Below are positions 24,884-33,163 of a stretch of 64,000 bases of DNA, in pieces. Made by a program: the position numbers and the translations under genes. This stretch comes from Prevotella sp. (GTDB lineage Bacteria; Bacteroidota; Bacteroidia; Bacteroidales; Bacteroidaceae): positions 1-64,000 of the forward strand of contig JAFPVC010000062.1 of assembly GCA_017413085.1 (NCBI GenBank), given 5' to 3'. The notes under the pieces are model-generated. The model saw only the letters and a list, made by a program, of their open reading frames with translations. It made no database searches and was not told the DNA's origin. Within the stretch, counting starts at the first letter, position 1. Each line of letters opens with the position of its first letter.

Positions 24884-25714
24884 ATGAAGAGAATAGCTAT
24901 ACAAGGAGAATTGGGCAGCTTCCACGACATCACGGCCTGCCACTGCTTTGAGAGCGACCAGCGGCAGATAATCTGCTGCTCAACGTTCGAAGAGGTGTTT
25001 CAAAACATGAAACAGGATCCAACGGTCATCGGCATCATGGCCATCGAAAATACTATTGCGGGGTCGCTGCTCCACAACTACGAACTGCTGCGCGAGTCGG
25101 GCATGACAGTCGTGGGGGAATACAAGACTCACATAAGCCACTGCATCTGCGCCCTGCCGGGACAGTCGCTCGACACGCTCACTGAGGTGCACACCCACCC
25201 CGTGGCTCTGGCACAGTGTCAGCATTATCTCAGCCGCCATCCCAACCTGAAGATGGTGGAGGCGGAAGACACTGCAGGTTCTGCCAAGGAGATTGCAGCA
25301 AAGGGACTGCAGGGCGTTGCCGCCATCTGCCATGCCGACGCCGCAGAGATGTATGGGCTGGAGGTGCTGGAAAACCACATTGAGGACAACCCACACAACT
25401 ATACTCGTTTTCTCATAATGAGCGACCCAAGGAAGGCTGATTTCCTGCGTGCGCTGAACGAGGCAGACAAGTCGAGCATCGTGTTCTCGCTGCCCCACGA
25501 AGAAGGTTCGCTGTCGCAGGTACTGTCAATACTGTCGTTCTATAAGATAAACCTGACGAAGATACAGTCACTGCCCATCATTGGCAGGGAATGGGAATAC
25601 CTGTTCTATGTAGACGTGACATACGATGACCTGACACGCTATCGCCAGAGCATCGACGCCATCACTCCACTCACGCGCGACCTTATAATATTAGGTGAAT
25701 ATAAGGCAGCGTAG
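24884..25714 (+). CDS. pheA: Prephenate dehydratase
   Basis: A 276-residue single-function prephenate dehydratase converting prephenate to phenylpyruvate. The catalytic PDT domain (about 1-180) shows IQGELGSFHDITA, PTVIGIMAIENTIAGSLLHNYELL (substrate pocket) and NYTRFLIM with the essential threonine-arginine. A C-terminal ACT domain (about 195-276, SIVFSLPHEEGSLSQVLSIL) suggests allosteric feedback by phenylalanine. No chorismate mutase domain is fused; that activity is on the DAHP synthase downstream. First structural gene behind the Phe/Tyr attenuator. Confidence 0.95.
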   Translation: MKRIAIQGELGSFHDITACHCFESDQRQIICCSTFEEVFQNMKQDPTVIGIMAIENTIAGSLLHNYELLRESGMTVVGEYKTHISHCICALPGQSLDTLTEVHTHPVALAQCQHYLSRHPNLKMVEAEDTAGSAKEIAAKGLQGVAAICHADAAEMYGLEVLENHIEDNPHNYTRFLIMSDPRKADFLRALNEADKSSIVFSLPHEEGSLSQVLSILSFYKINLTKIQSLPIIGREWEYLFYVDVTYDDLTRYRQSIDAITPLTRDLIILGEYKAA

Positions 25715-25716
25715 AA

Positions 25717-25765
25717 AAAATTGAAGAGTTAAAAATTGAAAAATTGAAGAGAGAATTTGGAAGTG
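25717..25765 (+). repeat. ATTGAAGA-type repeat arm
   Basis: AAAAATTGAAGAGTTAAAAA and a second run of ATTGAAAAATTGAAG lie between pheA and the aminotransferase. Only one orientation of the arm is present here, unlike the inverted pairs at 26963-27411 and 28486-28610. Confidence 0.6.
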
Positions 25766-25790
25766 TAAATAATAAACTGTGAGATAAAAA

Positions 25791-26963
25791 ATGAATTACA
25801 ATATTTCCCCTGCAGACCGTCTGTCAACGGTACAGGAGTATTACTTCAGTCGTAAACTGAAAGAGGTTGCCCGCATGAACGCCGAGGGCATGGACATAAT
25901 ATCTCTGGCCATCGGTTCGCCCGACATGCCGCCGTCACCTGCCACCATCGACAAACTGTGCCGTGTGGCCTGCCGTCCCGACGTGCACGGCTACCAGCCT
26001 ACGGTGGGCATACCAGAACTGCGCAAGGCCATGGCTGGTTTCTACAAACGCTGGTACAACGTTGACCTTGACCCTGACACCGAGATACAGCCCATGATAG
26101 GCTCTAAGGAGGCCATACTGCATGTGACGCTTGCTCTGTGCAACCCCGGTGACGAGGTATTGGTACCTAATCCGGGATACCCTACATACACCTCGCTGTC
26201 GAACATTCTGGGACAGAAGATAGTAAACTATGACCTATTGGAGAGCAACGGATGGCAGCCAGACTTCGACCAGCTGGAGAAGATGGATTTGAGCAAGGTG
26301 AAAATCATGTGGACCAACTATCCAAACATGCCAACAGGAGGCGATGCGCAGCGCAAGACGTATGAGCGACTGGTGCAGTTTGCACGCGAGCACAACATCG
26401 TTGTCGTCAACGACAATCCTTACTCGCTCATTCTCAACGGCCATCCACAGTCTATACTCCAGATAGAGGGTGCGAAGGAGTGCTGCATAGAGTTCAACTC
26501 TATGTCGAAGAGTCACAACATGCCCGGATGGCGTGTCGGCATGGTAGCCACAAACAGCACATTCATACAGTGGATTCTGAAAATCAAGTCGAACATAGAC
26601 TCCGGCACATTTCGCGGCATACAGCTCGCAGCAGCAGCAGCATACGACAACGATGACGACTGGCACCGCGAATATAACTATGAGAACTACCGTCGCCGCC
26701 GCGAGATAGCCGAGCAGATAATGGATGTGCTTGAATGTAAGTATGACAAGCAGTCTGTGGGCATGTTCCTATGGGGACGCATTCCTGACCATTACGCTAC
26801 TTGCGAAGAACTGACAGAGCGCGTACTTCACGAGGCTCACGTGTTTATAACGCCCGGATTCATCTTCGGCAGCAACGGCGACAGATACATACGCATCTCA
26901 CTTTGCGCAAAAGACGACAACATGCGTGAAGCGCTGAGAAGAATAAAAGGGTTAAAGAATTAA
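25791..26963 (+). CDS. PLP-dependent class I/II aminotransferase, probably aromatic
   Basis: A 390-residue fold-type I aminotransferase. Lys240 in NSMSKSHNMPGWRVG is the PLP Schiff-base lysine; NPGYPTYTS, NYPNMPTGG and NDNPYSLIL are cofactor and substrate motifs, and a C-terminal arginine is in RYIRISL. It resembles aspartate/LL-DAP-type aminotransferases, but its place between pheA and DAHP synthase/tyrA indicates transamination of phenylpyruvate and hydroxyphenylpyruvate (or prephenate). Co-transcribed with pheA. Confidence 0.88.
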   Translation: MNYNISPADRLSTVQEYYFSRKLKEVARMNAEGMDIISLAIGSPDMPPSPATIDKLCRVACRPDVHGYQPTVGIPELRKAMAGFYKRWYNVDLDPDTEIQPMIGSKEAILHVTLALCNPGDEVLVPNPGYPTYTSLSNILGQKIVNYDLLESNGWQPDFDQLEKMDLSKVKIMWTNYPNMPTGGDAQRKTYERLVQFAREHNIVVVNDNPYSLILNGHPQSILQIEGAKECCIEFNSMSKSHNMPGWRVGMVATNSTFIQWILKIKSNIDSGTFRGIQLAAAAAYDNDDDWHREYNYENYRRRREIAEQIMDVLECKYDKQSVGMFLWGRIPDHYATCEELTERVLHEAHVFITPGFIFGSNGDRYIRISLCAKDDNMREALRRIKGLKN

Positions 26964-27411
26964 AGGATTGAAAAATTGAAGAATTGAAGTTGCTATGCAG
27001 ATGAAAAAGATTGTCATTGCAGACTTGAGCATGGACTTCGCTTTGCGCATAATTAATTTGTATAAATACCTGCGTAACGAAAAGGAAGAATATATCATGT
27101 CCAAACAACTGCTTCGCAGTGGAACCAGTATTGGTGCAAATATTGCGGAGAGTGAACACGCTCAAAGTAAGGCAGACTTCATTTCGAAATTATACATTTC
27201 CTTAAAAGAAGCAAACGAAACAAAATATTGGATTACATTACTCTCAAAATCAGAATATTTAAACATCACAGAGTATGATTCGGTAATGAAAGATTTGAGA
27301 ATAATAATAGGAACACTTGTAAACACAATAAAGAAAACAAAAGATAACACATTGGAATCGGAAGATTAGAAAAACTTCAATTTTTTAATTTTTCAATTCT
27401 TCAATTTTAAA
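26963..27411 (+). mobile_element. Putative cassette: four-helix-bundle gene between inverted ATTGAAGA repeats
   Basis: The left arm (about 26965-26991, GGATTGAAAAATTGAAGAAT then TGAAGTT) and the right arm (27371-27411, AACTTCAATTTTTTAATTTT then TCAATTCTTCAATTTT) are mutual inverted repeats of about 30-40 bp flanking a single gene. A version with the same arms and no gene lies at 28486-28610. Mobility is inferred; no transposase is present. Confidence 0.5.
26995..27369 (+). CDS. Four-helix-bundle protein (S23/23S rRNA intervening-sequence family)
   Basis: A 124-residue protein with the family pattern: DFALRIINLYKYL in helix 1, LLRSGTSIGANIAES between helices 1 and 2, KADFISKLYISLKEANETKYWI in helix 3 and a long last helix. 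The family was first known from ORFs in 23S rRNA intervening sequences and is related in fold to the Avd accessory protein of diversity-generating retroelements. Its molecular role is unknown. Here it interrupts the aromatic operon in the same orientation, flanked by inverted repeats. Start at 26995 or the ATG at 27001. Confidence 0.88.
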   Translation: MQMKKIVIADLSMDFALRIINLYKYLRNEKEEYIMSKQLLRSGTSIGANIAESEHAQSKADFISKLYISLKEANETKYWITLLSKSEYLNITEYDSVMKDLRIIIGTLVNTIKKTKDNTLESED

Positions 27412-27414
27412 GCT

Positions 27415-28479
27415 ATGGAATTAGAACTCGAACCACTTAACCTGCCAAGCGACACCAAACGTCCTTTCGTTATCGCAGGTCCATGCTCAGCAGAGACTGA
27501 GGAGCAAGTAATGACCACCGCCAAGCAGCTCGCCATAAAGGGTTGCCACATGTTCCGCGCCGGTGTATGGAAACCACGCACCAAACCGGGTGGCTTTGAA
27601 GGTCACGGTGAGCCAGCCCTCAAGTGGATGGCTGAAGTAAAGAAAGAAACTGGTATGCTGATAGGCACCGAGGTGGCTACACCTGAGCACGTAGAACTAT
27701 CAATAAAGTATGGTCTTGACATACTGTGGATTGGCGCACGCACATCAGCAAACCCATTCGCCATGCAGCAGTTGGCAGACTCTCTGAAGGGCATAGACAT
27801 ACCAGTGTTCGTGAAGAATCCCGTGAACCCTGACCTGGAACTGTGGATTGGCGCACTGGAGCGCATCAACCAGGCTGGCATAAAGAAACTGGCTGCCATT
27901 CACCGCGGTTTCTCATCATTCGACAAGACAATGTATCGCAATGCTCCAATGTGGCAGATACCTATCGAACTGCGCCGCCGCATACCTGAACTGCCTATCG
28001 TCTGCGACCCATCACACATGGGTGGCAAGCGCGAACTCATTGCCCCACTGTCACAGCAGGCACTTGACCTCGGCTTCGACGGACTGATGATTGAGTCGCA
28101 CTGCGACCCTGACAAGGCATGGAGCGATGCAAAGCAGCAGGTTACACCAGAGGTGGCAGACTACATCGTAGGCATGCTCGTAGCACGCGACAACACTTAT
28201 ACCACCGAGGGCATCAAACTCCTTCGCCAGCAGATAGACAAGATTGACAATGAACTTATGGATCTTCTTGCCAAGCGTATGCGTGTGTGCCGTGAGATTG
28301 GCCAGTACAAGAAGGAGCACAACATGCAGGTGCTGCAGACAGGACGCTACAACGAAATCCTCGACAAGCGCGGCGTGCAGGGCTCACTCACCGGCATGAG
28401 TCCTGAGTTCGTAAAGCAGGTGTTTGAGCACATCCACGAGGAGTCTGTACGTCAGCAGGTGGAAATCGTAAACCAGTAA
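27415..28479 (+). CDS. Bifunctional DAHP synthase / chorismate mutase type II
   Basis: A 354-residue fusion. Residues ~1-260 are a type Ibeta/KDO8P-like DAHP synthase (FVIAGPCSAET, GVWKPRTKPGGFEGHG, NPVNPDLELWIG, CDPSHMGGKR), which condenses PEP and erythrose-4-phosphate at the head of the shikimate pathway. Residues ~265-354 are a helical AroQ chorismate mutase (QIDKIDNELMDLLAKRMRVC and IGQYKKEH), which makes prephenate. The fusion supplies the substrate of both pheA and tyrA and may bring feedback control. It starts 3 bp after the right arm of the four-helix-bundle cassette. Confidence 0.94.
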   Translation: MELELEPLNLPSDTKRPFVIAGPCSAETEEQVMTTAKQLAIKGCHMFRAGVWKPRTKPGGFEGHGEPALKWMAEVKKETGMLIGTEVATPEHVELSIKYGLDILWIGARTSANPFAMQQLADSLKGIDIPVFVKNPVNPDLELWIGALERINQAGIKKLAAIHRGFSSFDKTMYRNAPMWQIPIELRRRIPELPIVCDPSHMGGKRELIAPLSQQALDLGFDGLMIESHCDPDKAWSDAKQQVTPEVADYIVGMLVARDNTYTTEGIKLLRQQIDKIDNELMDLLAKRMRVCREIGQYKKEHNMQVLQTGRYNEILDKRGVQGSLTGMSPEFVKQVFEHIHEESVRQQVEIVNQ

Positions 28480-28485
28480 ATAAGA

Positions 28486-28610
28486 ATTGAAAAATTGAAG
28501 AGTTGAAGAATTGAAGAAGTCTTTTCGATTAGAACTTCAATTTTTCAATCCTTCAATTTTTCAATCCTTTTTCAGTTTTTCAATTCTTCAATTTTTAAGT
28601 TTTAAAAAAA
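28486..28610. repeat. Gene-less inverted ATTGAAGA repeat
   Basis: Left arms AAGAATTGAAAAATTGAAGA and GTTGAAGAATTGAAG are answered by right arms AACTTCAATTTTTCAATCCT, TTCAATTTTTCAATCC and TTTCAATTCTTCAATTTTTAAG. Only about 20 nt lie between the arms, so it looks like the empty form of the cassette at 26963-27411. It contributes unwanted in-frame codons upstream of tyrA. Confidence 0.75.
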
Positions 28611-28621
28611 GTTTTAACGAA

Positions 28622-29416
28622 GTGAAAATATTAATTCTTGGTGCAGGCAAGATGGGTTCGTTCTTCATCGACCTGCTGAGTTTCGACCATGAGGTAGGCG
28701 TTTATGAGAAAGATCCTCGCCGCATGCGTTTCACATACAACTGCCAGCGCTTCACCGAACTGGAGGAGGTGCGCACGTTCCAGCCTGAGTTGGTCATCAA
28801 TGCTGCCACGGTGAAATACACCATCCCGGCATTCAACGAGGTATTGCCATATCTCCCCGACAATGTGATACTGAGCGACATCGCATCAGTGAAGACCGGA
28901 CTGAAGGAATTCTATGAGCAAACAGGCAAGCGCTATGTCAGCACCCACCCGATGTTCGGTCCAACGTTTGCCAACCTCAACCAACTGTCTGAGGAGAACG
29001 CCATCATCATCAGCGAGGGCGACTACATGGGACGCTGTTTCTTCAAAGACCTATACAGCCGTCTCGACCTCAACATATACGAGTACACCTTCGAGGAGCA
29101 CGACAAGACGGTGGCCTACTCACTGTCCATACCGTTCGTCTCCACATTTGTGTTCTCTGCGGTCATGAAGCATCAGGATGCGCCAGGTACCACCTTCAAG
29201 CGTCACCTGCGCATAGCCAAAGGCGTGCTCAATGAGGACGACTACCTGCTTCAGGAGGTTCTCTTCAACCCCTACACGCACGACCAGGTAGACCAAATAC
29301 GCGCCGAACTGAAGGAACTCCTTGAAATCATTGACAACAAGGATGCCAAGAAGATGAAGCAGTATCTCACCAAGATACGCGCCAACGTGAAGCGCGACGT
29401 TGAGGCATTGAAGTAA
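28622..29416 (+). CDS. tyrA: Prephenate dehydrogenase
   Basis: A 264-residue NAD(P)-dependent dehydrogenase converting prephenate to 4-hydroxyphenylpyruvate. The Rossmann motif LGAGKMGSFF opens the protein; STHPMFGPTFANL holds the conserved catalytic-type histidine region. I start it at GTG 28622 (VKILILGAGKMG). An in-frame ATG at 28511 would add 37 residues translated purely from the ATTGAAGA repeat and is unlikely. No ACT domain is fused. Last gene of the aromatic operon. Confidence 0.9.
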   Translation: MKILILGAGKMGSFFIDLLSFDHEVGVYEKDPRRMRFTYNCQRFTELEEVRTFQPELVINAATVKYTIPAFNEVLPYLPDNVILSDIASVKTGLKEFYEQTGKRYVSTHPMFGPTFANLNQLSEENAIIISEGDYMGRCFFKDLYSRLDLNIYEYTFEEHDKTVAYSLSIPFVSTFVFSAVMKHQDAPGTTFKRHLRIAKGVLNEDDYLLQEVLFNPYTHDQVDQIRAELKELLEIIDNKDAKKMKQYLTKIRANVKRDVEALK

Positions 29417-29423
29417 CTAATGA

Positions 29424-30335
<912 letters not shown>

Positions 30336-30339
30336 GGGA

Positions 30340-31494
30340 ATGAACCGTTTACTGTTATTTCTCACGATACTGGCCATCGCTGTGTCGCATGTATGCAGCG
30401 CACAGACAGCAGATACGCAGAGCCTTCCAAACCCCTTGAAATGGGAGAAGAAAAGCGGCACGGTAAAGAACCTTGCCGAATGGAACGAGCGCCGCAACGA
30501 AATTTCAAACCTGATACAGCAGTATGAGATAGGCACCATTCCCGAGGTGAAGCGCGAGCAGATAAAGGCGCGCATGGATAATGACACGCTCTTTGTCACC
30601 ATTACCGTAGGCAATGAATCGCTGACTCTCTCGTCGCACATCAAATATCCAGAAACCGGCACTGCACCCTATCCGTTGCTGATAGGCAGCAGCCGTATAT
30701 CACTGCCCGACACTTTGCTGCGCATGCGGCCTATGGCACTCATGAACTACAATGAGCGGCAGGTCAACGGATATTCGCAGTTCCGCGGCGACACATGCCG
30801 TACTAACTACGGTTTCGTAAGGCTGTACCCAGAACTCATTGACAACGGTGCATACAGCATGTGGGCATGGGGCTTTCAGCGCATCATCGACGGACTGGAA
30901 CTGCTTGGGCCAGAAGTGACGAAGATAGACACCAAGCACATCGGCGTAACTGGCTGTTCGTATGCAGGCAAGATGGCACTATTCTGCGGTGCCTTCGACA
31001 CACGCGTGGCACTCACCATAGCACAGGAGCCTGGAGGTGGAGGAGCGGCAGCATGGCGCGTGTCGCATACCATCGACGGAGTGGAAGACCTTGACAAGAC
31101 CGACTACCACTGGTTCAAGCGCAGCCTGTGGGAACAGTTTCACGGCGACAGCGTATATCAGTTGCCATACGACCACCACGAACTGTGCGCACTTGTATGT
31201 CCGCGCGCTTTCCTGATGCTCGGCAACACCGATTACAAATGGCTTGCCGACGAGTCGGGATATGTGTCGGTCAATGCAGCCATGAGAGTGTGGGAGCATC
31301 TGGGCATCGCCGACCGCATGGGCTATTCCATCAACGGCAACCATCCGCACTGCCGTTTGCCGGAGGAGCAGTTTCCCGAGGTACTCGCCTTCATCGACCG
31401 CTTCCTCTTTGAAAAGTCTGTCAGCACGGCGAACATCAGGAAAGCAGAGATGTTCGATGGAAAAGTGGATCTGGAGAAATGGATACAATTCTGA
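30340..31494 (+). CDS. Secreted CE15-like glucuronoyl methylesterase
   Basis: A 384-residue exported alpha/beta hydrolase with signal peptide (MNRLLLFLTILAIAVSHVCSAQ, last three residues at the cut). Ser207 in GVTGCSYAGKMAL fits the CE15 motif GCSRxGK with Arg-Asn replaced by Tyr-Ala. Further CE15 features are EPGGGGAAAWRVS and the late histidine in NGNHPHCRLP. CE15 enzymes cleave esters between 4-O-methyl-glucuronic acid of xylan and lignin alcohols. The altered nucleophile loop makes exact specificity uncertain. A strong terminator follows. Confidence 0.85.
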   Translation: MNRLLLFLTILAIAVSHVCSAQTADTQSLPNPLKWEKKSGTVKNLAEWNERRNEISNLIQQYEIGTIPEVKREQIKARMDNDTLFVTITVGNESLTLSSHIKYPETGTAPYPLLIGSSRISLPDTLLRMRPMALMNYNERQVNGYSQFRGDTCRTNYGFVRLYPELIDNGAYSMWAWGFQRIIDGLELLGPEVTKIDTKHIGVTGCSYAGKMALFCGAFDTRVALTIAQEPGGGGAAAWRVSHTIDGVEDLDKTDYHWFKRSLWEQFHGDSVYQLPYDHHELCALVCPRAFLMLGNTDYKWLADESGYVSVNAAMRVWEHLGIADRMGYSINGNHPHCRLPEEQFPEVLAFIDRFLFEKSVSTANIRKAEMFDGKVDLEKWIQF

Positions 31495-31543
31495 AAAAGC
31501 GGTCTTTTCTCTGTAAGCCAAAAACAATTTTGCAAGTACGAAA

Positions 31544-31584
31544 AATCCCCACATCGGTTCCGTTTCCGGAACCGATGTGGGGAT
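31544..31584. terminator. Strong bidirectional terminator between convergent genes
   Basis: Perfect 18-bp arms AATCCCCACATCGGTTCC and GGAACCGATGTGGGGATT (31544-31561 and 31567-31584) with a 5-nt loop, A-rich before and T-rich after. It separates the esterase operon from the 3' end of the polysaccharide locus. Confidence 0.85.
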
Positions 31585-31619
31585 TATAATTCTCAAATTC
31601 TCTAATTCTTGATTTACAT

Positions 31620-32363
31620 TTATAACTTTCCTGCTTTCGCTAATTCGCAGGCCTCGTAATATGTATCGAGGCTGCCAATATCAAAACGTCCTGCACTCAT
31701 GGGCCAAGCATGCATAGTGGTGTGCTCCACCATATAATGCGCCAAATTACCTGGCGCATCCTTGCCGCAACCATCCTCTACAGAGTGACGTACCAAGTCC
31801 AAATCCTTTTTCAGATAGATATAGAACGGTGGTACAGCCCAATGACTCTTTGGCACCTGCGGTTTCTCTTCCATGCCAAGTACCTTATTATTGGCATCCA
31901 GTTCCACCACTCCTGTCCTTTGTAGTTTCTCTATCGAAGGCTGCTCATGACACATAATGCAACTCGTCTGCTTCTCTTTTGCGAAGTCCACAAACTCTTG
32001 GAACGAGAAAAACAGCAGGTTATCCGCTGCCACGACCAATAAGTCATCATCGATGTGGAGTTTATCCATTGCAAACAACAAATCGCATACAGCTCCAAGA
32101 CGAGTATCGTTTGTCTCTGTCCCATCATCCACAATGGTAATAGGCTTGCTATAATGCAAGTCCTTCTTCCAGCCCTCGAAGATGCTTGCAAACTTATGGT
32201 TTGTGATGATAATATGCTCATCTATCTCAGGAATTCTGTCTATATCATCCAACATTCTTCCCAAGATGGTATTCTCCCCTATCTTCAGCAATGGTTTAGG
32301 GAAGTTCTTCGTCAACTCACCGAGCCTTGTCGCATATCCAGCTGCTATTACAACACATTTCAT
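31620..32363 (-). CDS. Sugar-phosphate nucleotidyltransferase
   Basis: A 247-residue NTP transferase. The GT-A signature is VVIAAGYATRLGELTKNFPKPLLKIG at the N-terminus, VAADNLLFFS carries the metal-binding Asp, and GMEEKPQ is the product-binding motif. It activates a sugar-1-phosphate to a nucleotide sugar; paired with the GHMP sugar kinase upstream it would complete a kinase-pyrophosphorylase salvage route. I start it at MKCVVIAAG (32363). A GTG at 32387 lies in the flanking repeat and is rejected. Last gene of the polysaccharide locus. Confidence 0.9.
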   Translation of the reverse strand: MKCVVIAAGYATRLGELTKNFPKPLLKIGENTILGRMLDDIDRIPEIDEHIIITNHKFASIFEGWKKDLHYSKPITIVDDGTETNDTRLGAVCDLLFAMDKLHIDDDLLVVAADNLLFFSFQEFVDFAKEKQTSCIMCHEQPSIEKLQRTGVVELDANNKVLGMEEKPQVPKSHWAVPPFYIYLKKDLDLVRHSVEDGCGKDAPGNLAHYMVEHTTMHAWPMSAGRFDIGSLDTYYEACELAKAGKL

Positions 32364-32381
32364 ATTTTTCTTTTTTTTCTG

Positions 32382-32577
32382 GAACACGAATTACTCGAAT
32401 TGCACGAATTATCCTATGTAGATGACAGTTCAGGTCAGAACTGCTTTACTGCAGTAAAGGTTGTTATTTCATCAAGCATCTTGAAAGCTAGCTTTCAGAA
32501 GTGCTTCTTGAAAATACCAACTTATCATCTACATTAATTCTTTTCTTATTCGTTAGATTTGTGAGATTCGTGTTCGT
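32382..32577. repeat. Structured repeat element R1, downstream of the GxxExxY gene
   Basis: The ends are inverted arms built from ~9-nt units: GAACACGAATTACTCGAATT on the left and GAGATTCGTGTTCG on the right. The core (32416-32534) is closed by ATGTAGATGA/TCATCTACAT and contains three hairpins: CAGTTC/GAACTG, CTTTACTG/CAGTAAAG and TGAAAGC/GCTTTCA nested in AAGCA/TGCTT. It is a direct repeat of R2 at 32965-33163, and identity continues into GTTTATAA beyond the right end, which supplies the GxxExxY stop codon. Confidence 0.85.
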
Positions 32578-32949
32578 TTATAATACTTTTCGCTCGTATT
32601 CTAATTCGTCAGGACATCCGAAATTAAACAAAAGTCCCAACTTATAGTTGGTGGCATGAAGATAATTGTAAACCTGAGACCGGTGAGCATCCTCTAACGC
32701 GCTTACCGCCTTCAGTTCTACGATTATCTTCCCAAAACAGACAAAGTCTGCTTTGTAGGTTTGCTTAAGTTCAATGCCATCATACTGAATCTTCAGTTCT
32801 TTCTCTCGCTCATACGGAATATTGCGTCTCTGGAATTCGATTTCCAAAGCCTCTTGATAGACTGCTTCTAAAAATCCGTGCCCAAGGCCATTATATACCT
32901 TGAACGCTGCTCCCATAATCTTATACGCCTCATCCTTATAAACTATCAT
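32578..32949 (-). CDS. GxxExxY family protein
   Basis: A 123-residue protein of the GxxExxY family: name motif GLGHGFLEAVYQEAL, then IPYEREKELKIQYDG, KADFVCFGKIIVELKAVSAL (Asp-(X)n-Glu-x-Lys, a PD-(D/E)XK-nuclease-like core) and QVYNYLHATNYKLGLLFNFG. The nuclease-like fold is inferred from these residues; no activity is established for the family. Start is the ATG giving MIVYKDEAYK; a GTG 21 nt upstream lies in R2. It sits between direct repeats R1 and R2 within the polysaccharide operon, in the same orientation. Confidence 0.9.
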   Translation of the reverse strand: MIVYKDEAYKIMGAAFKVYNGLGHGFLEAVYQEALEIEFQRRNIPYEREKELKIQYDGIELKQTYKADFVCFGKIIVELKAVSALEDAHRSQVYNYLHATNYKLGLLFNFGCPDELEYERKVL

Positions 32950-32964
32950 GTTCGATTTGTTTTT

Positions 32965-33163
32965 GAACACGAATTACTCAAATTGTACGAATCTTTCAAT
33001 GTAGATGACAGTTCTGAGTAGAACTGCTTTATTGACCAATAAAGGTTGATATTTCATGAAGCATCTTGGAAAATTTGTTTTCAGAAGTGCTCCTTGTAAA
33101 TAATAACATATCATCTACATAAAATCAATTTGTTATTCGGTTGATTCGTGTTATTCGTGTTCG
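32965..33163. repeat. Structured repeat element R2, upstream of the GxxExxY gene
   Basis: Second copy of R1, about 583 bp away, same orientation. The core (32999-33120) keeps ATGTAGATGA/TCATCTACAT and the hairpin CAGTTCT/AGAACTG. The second hairpin is CTTTATTG/CAATAAAG, where R1 has CTTTACTG/CAGTAAAG: a C-G pair replaced by T-A, which preserves pairing. The third hairpin is GAAAA/TTTTC inside AGCA/TGCT. Its right end runs into the sugar kinase gene and provides that gene's last codons and stop. Confidence 0.85.

Noticed and set aside
26995-27369. Diversity-generating retroelement (Avd-like four-helix protein)
   Set aside because: No reverse transcriptase, template repeat or variable repeat is present; the protein fits the S23 family better.
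28511-28621. 37-residue N-terminal extension of tyrA
   Set aside because: It is translated from the ATTGAAGA repeat, and the Rossmann motif begins right after GTG 28622.
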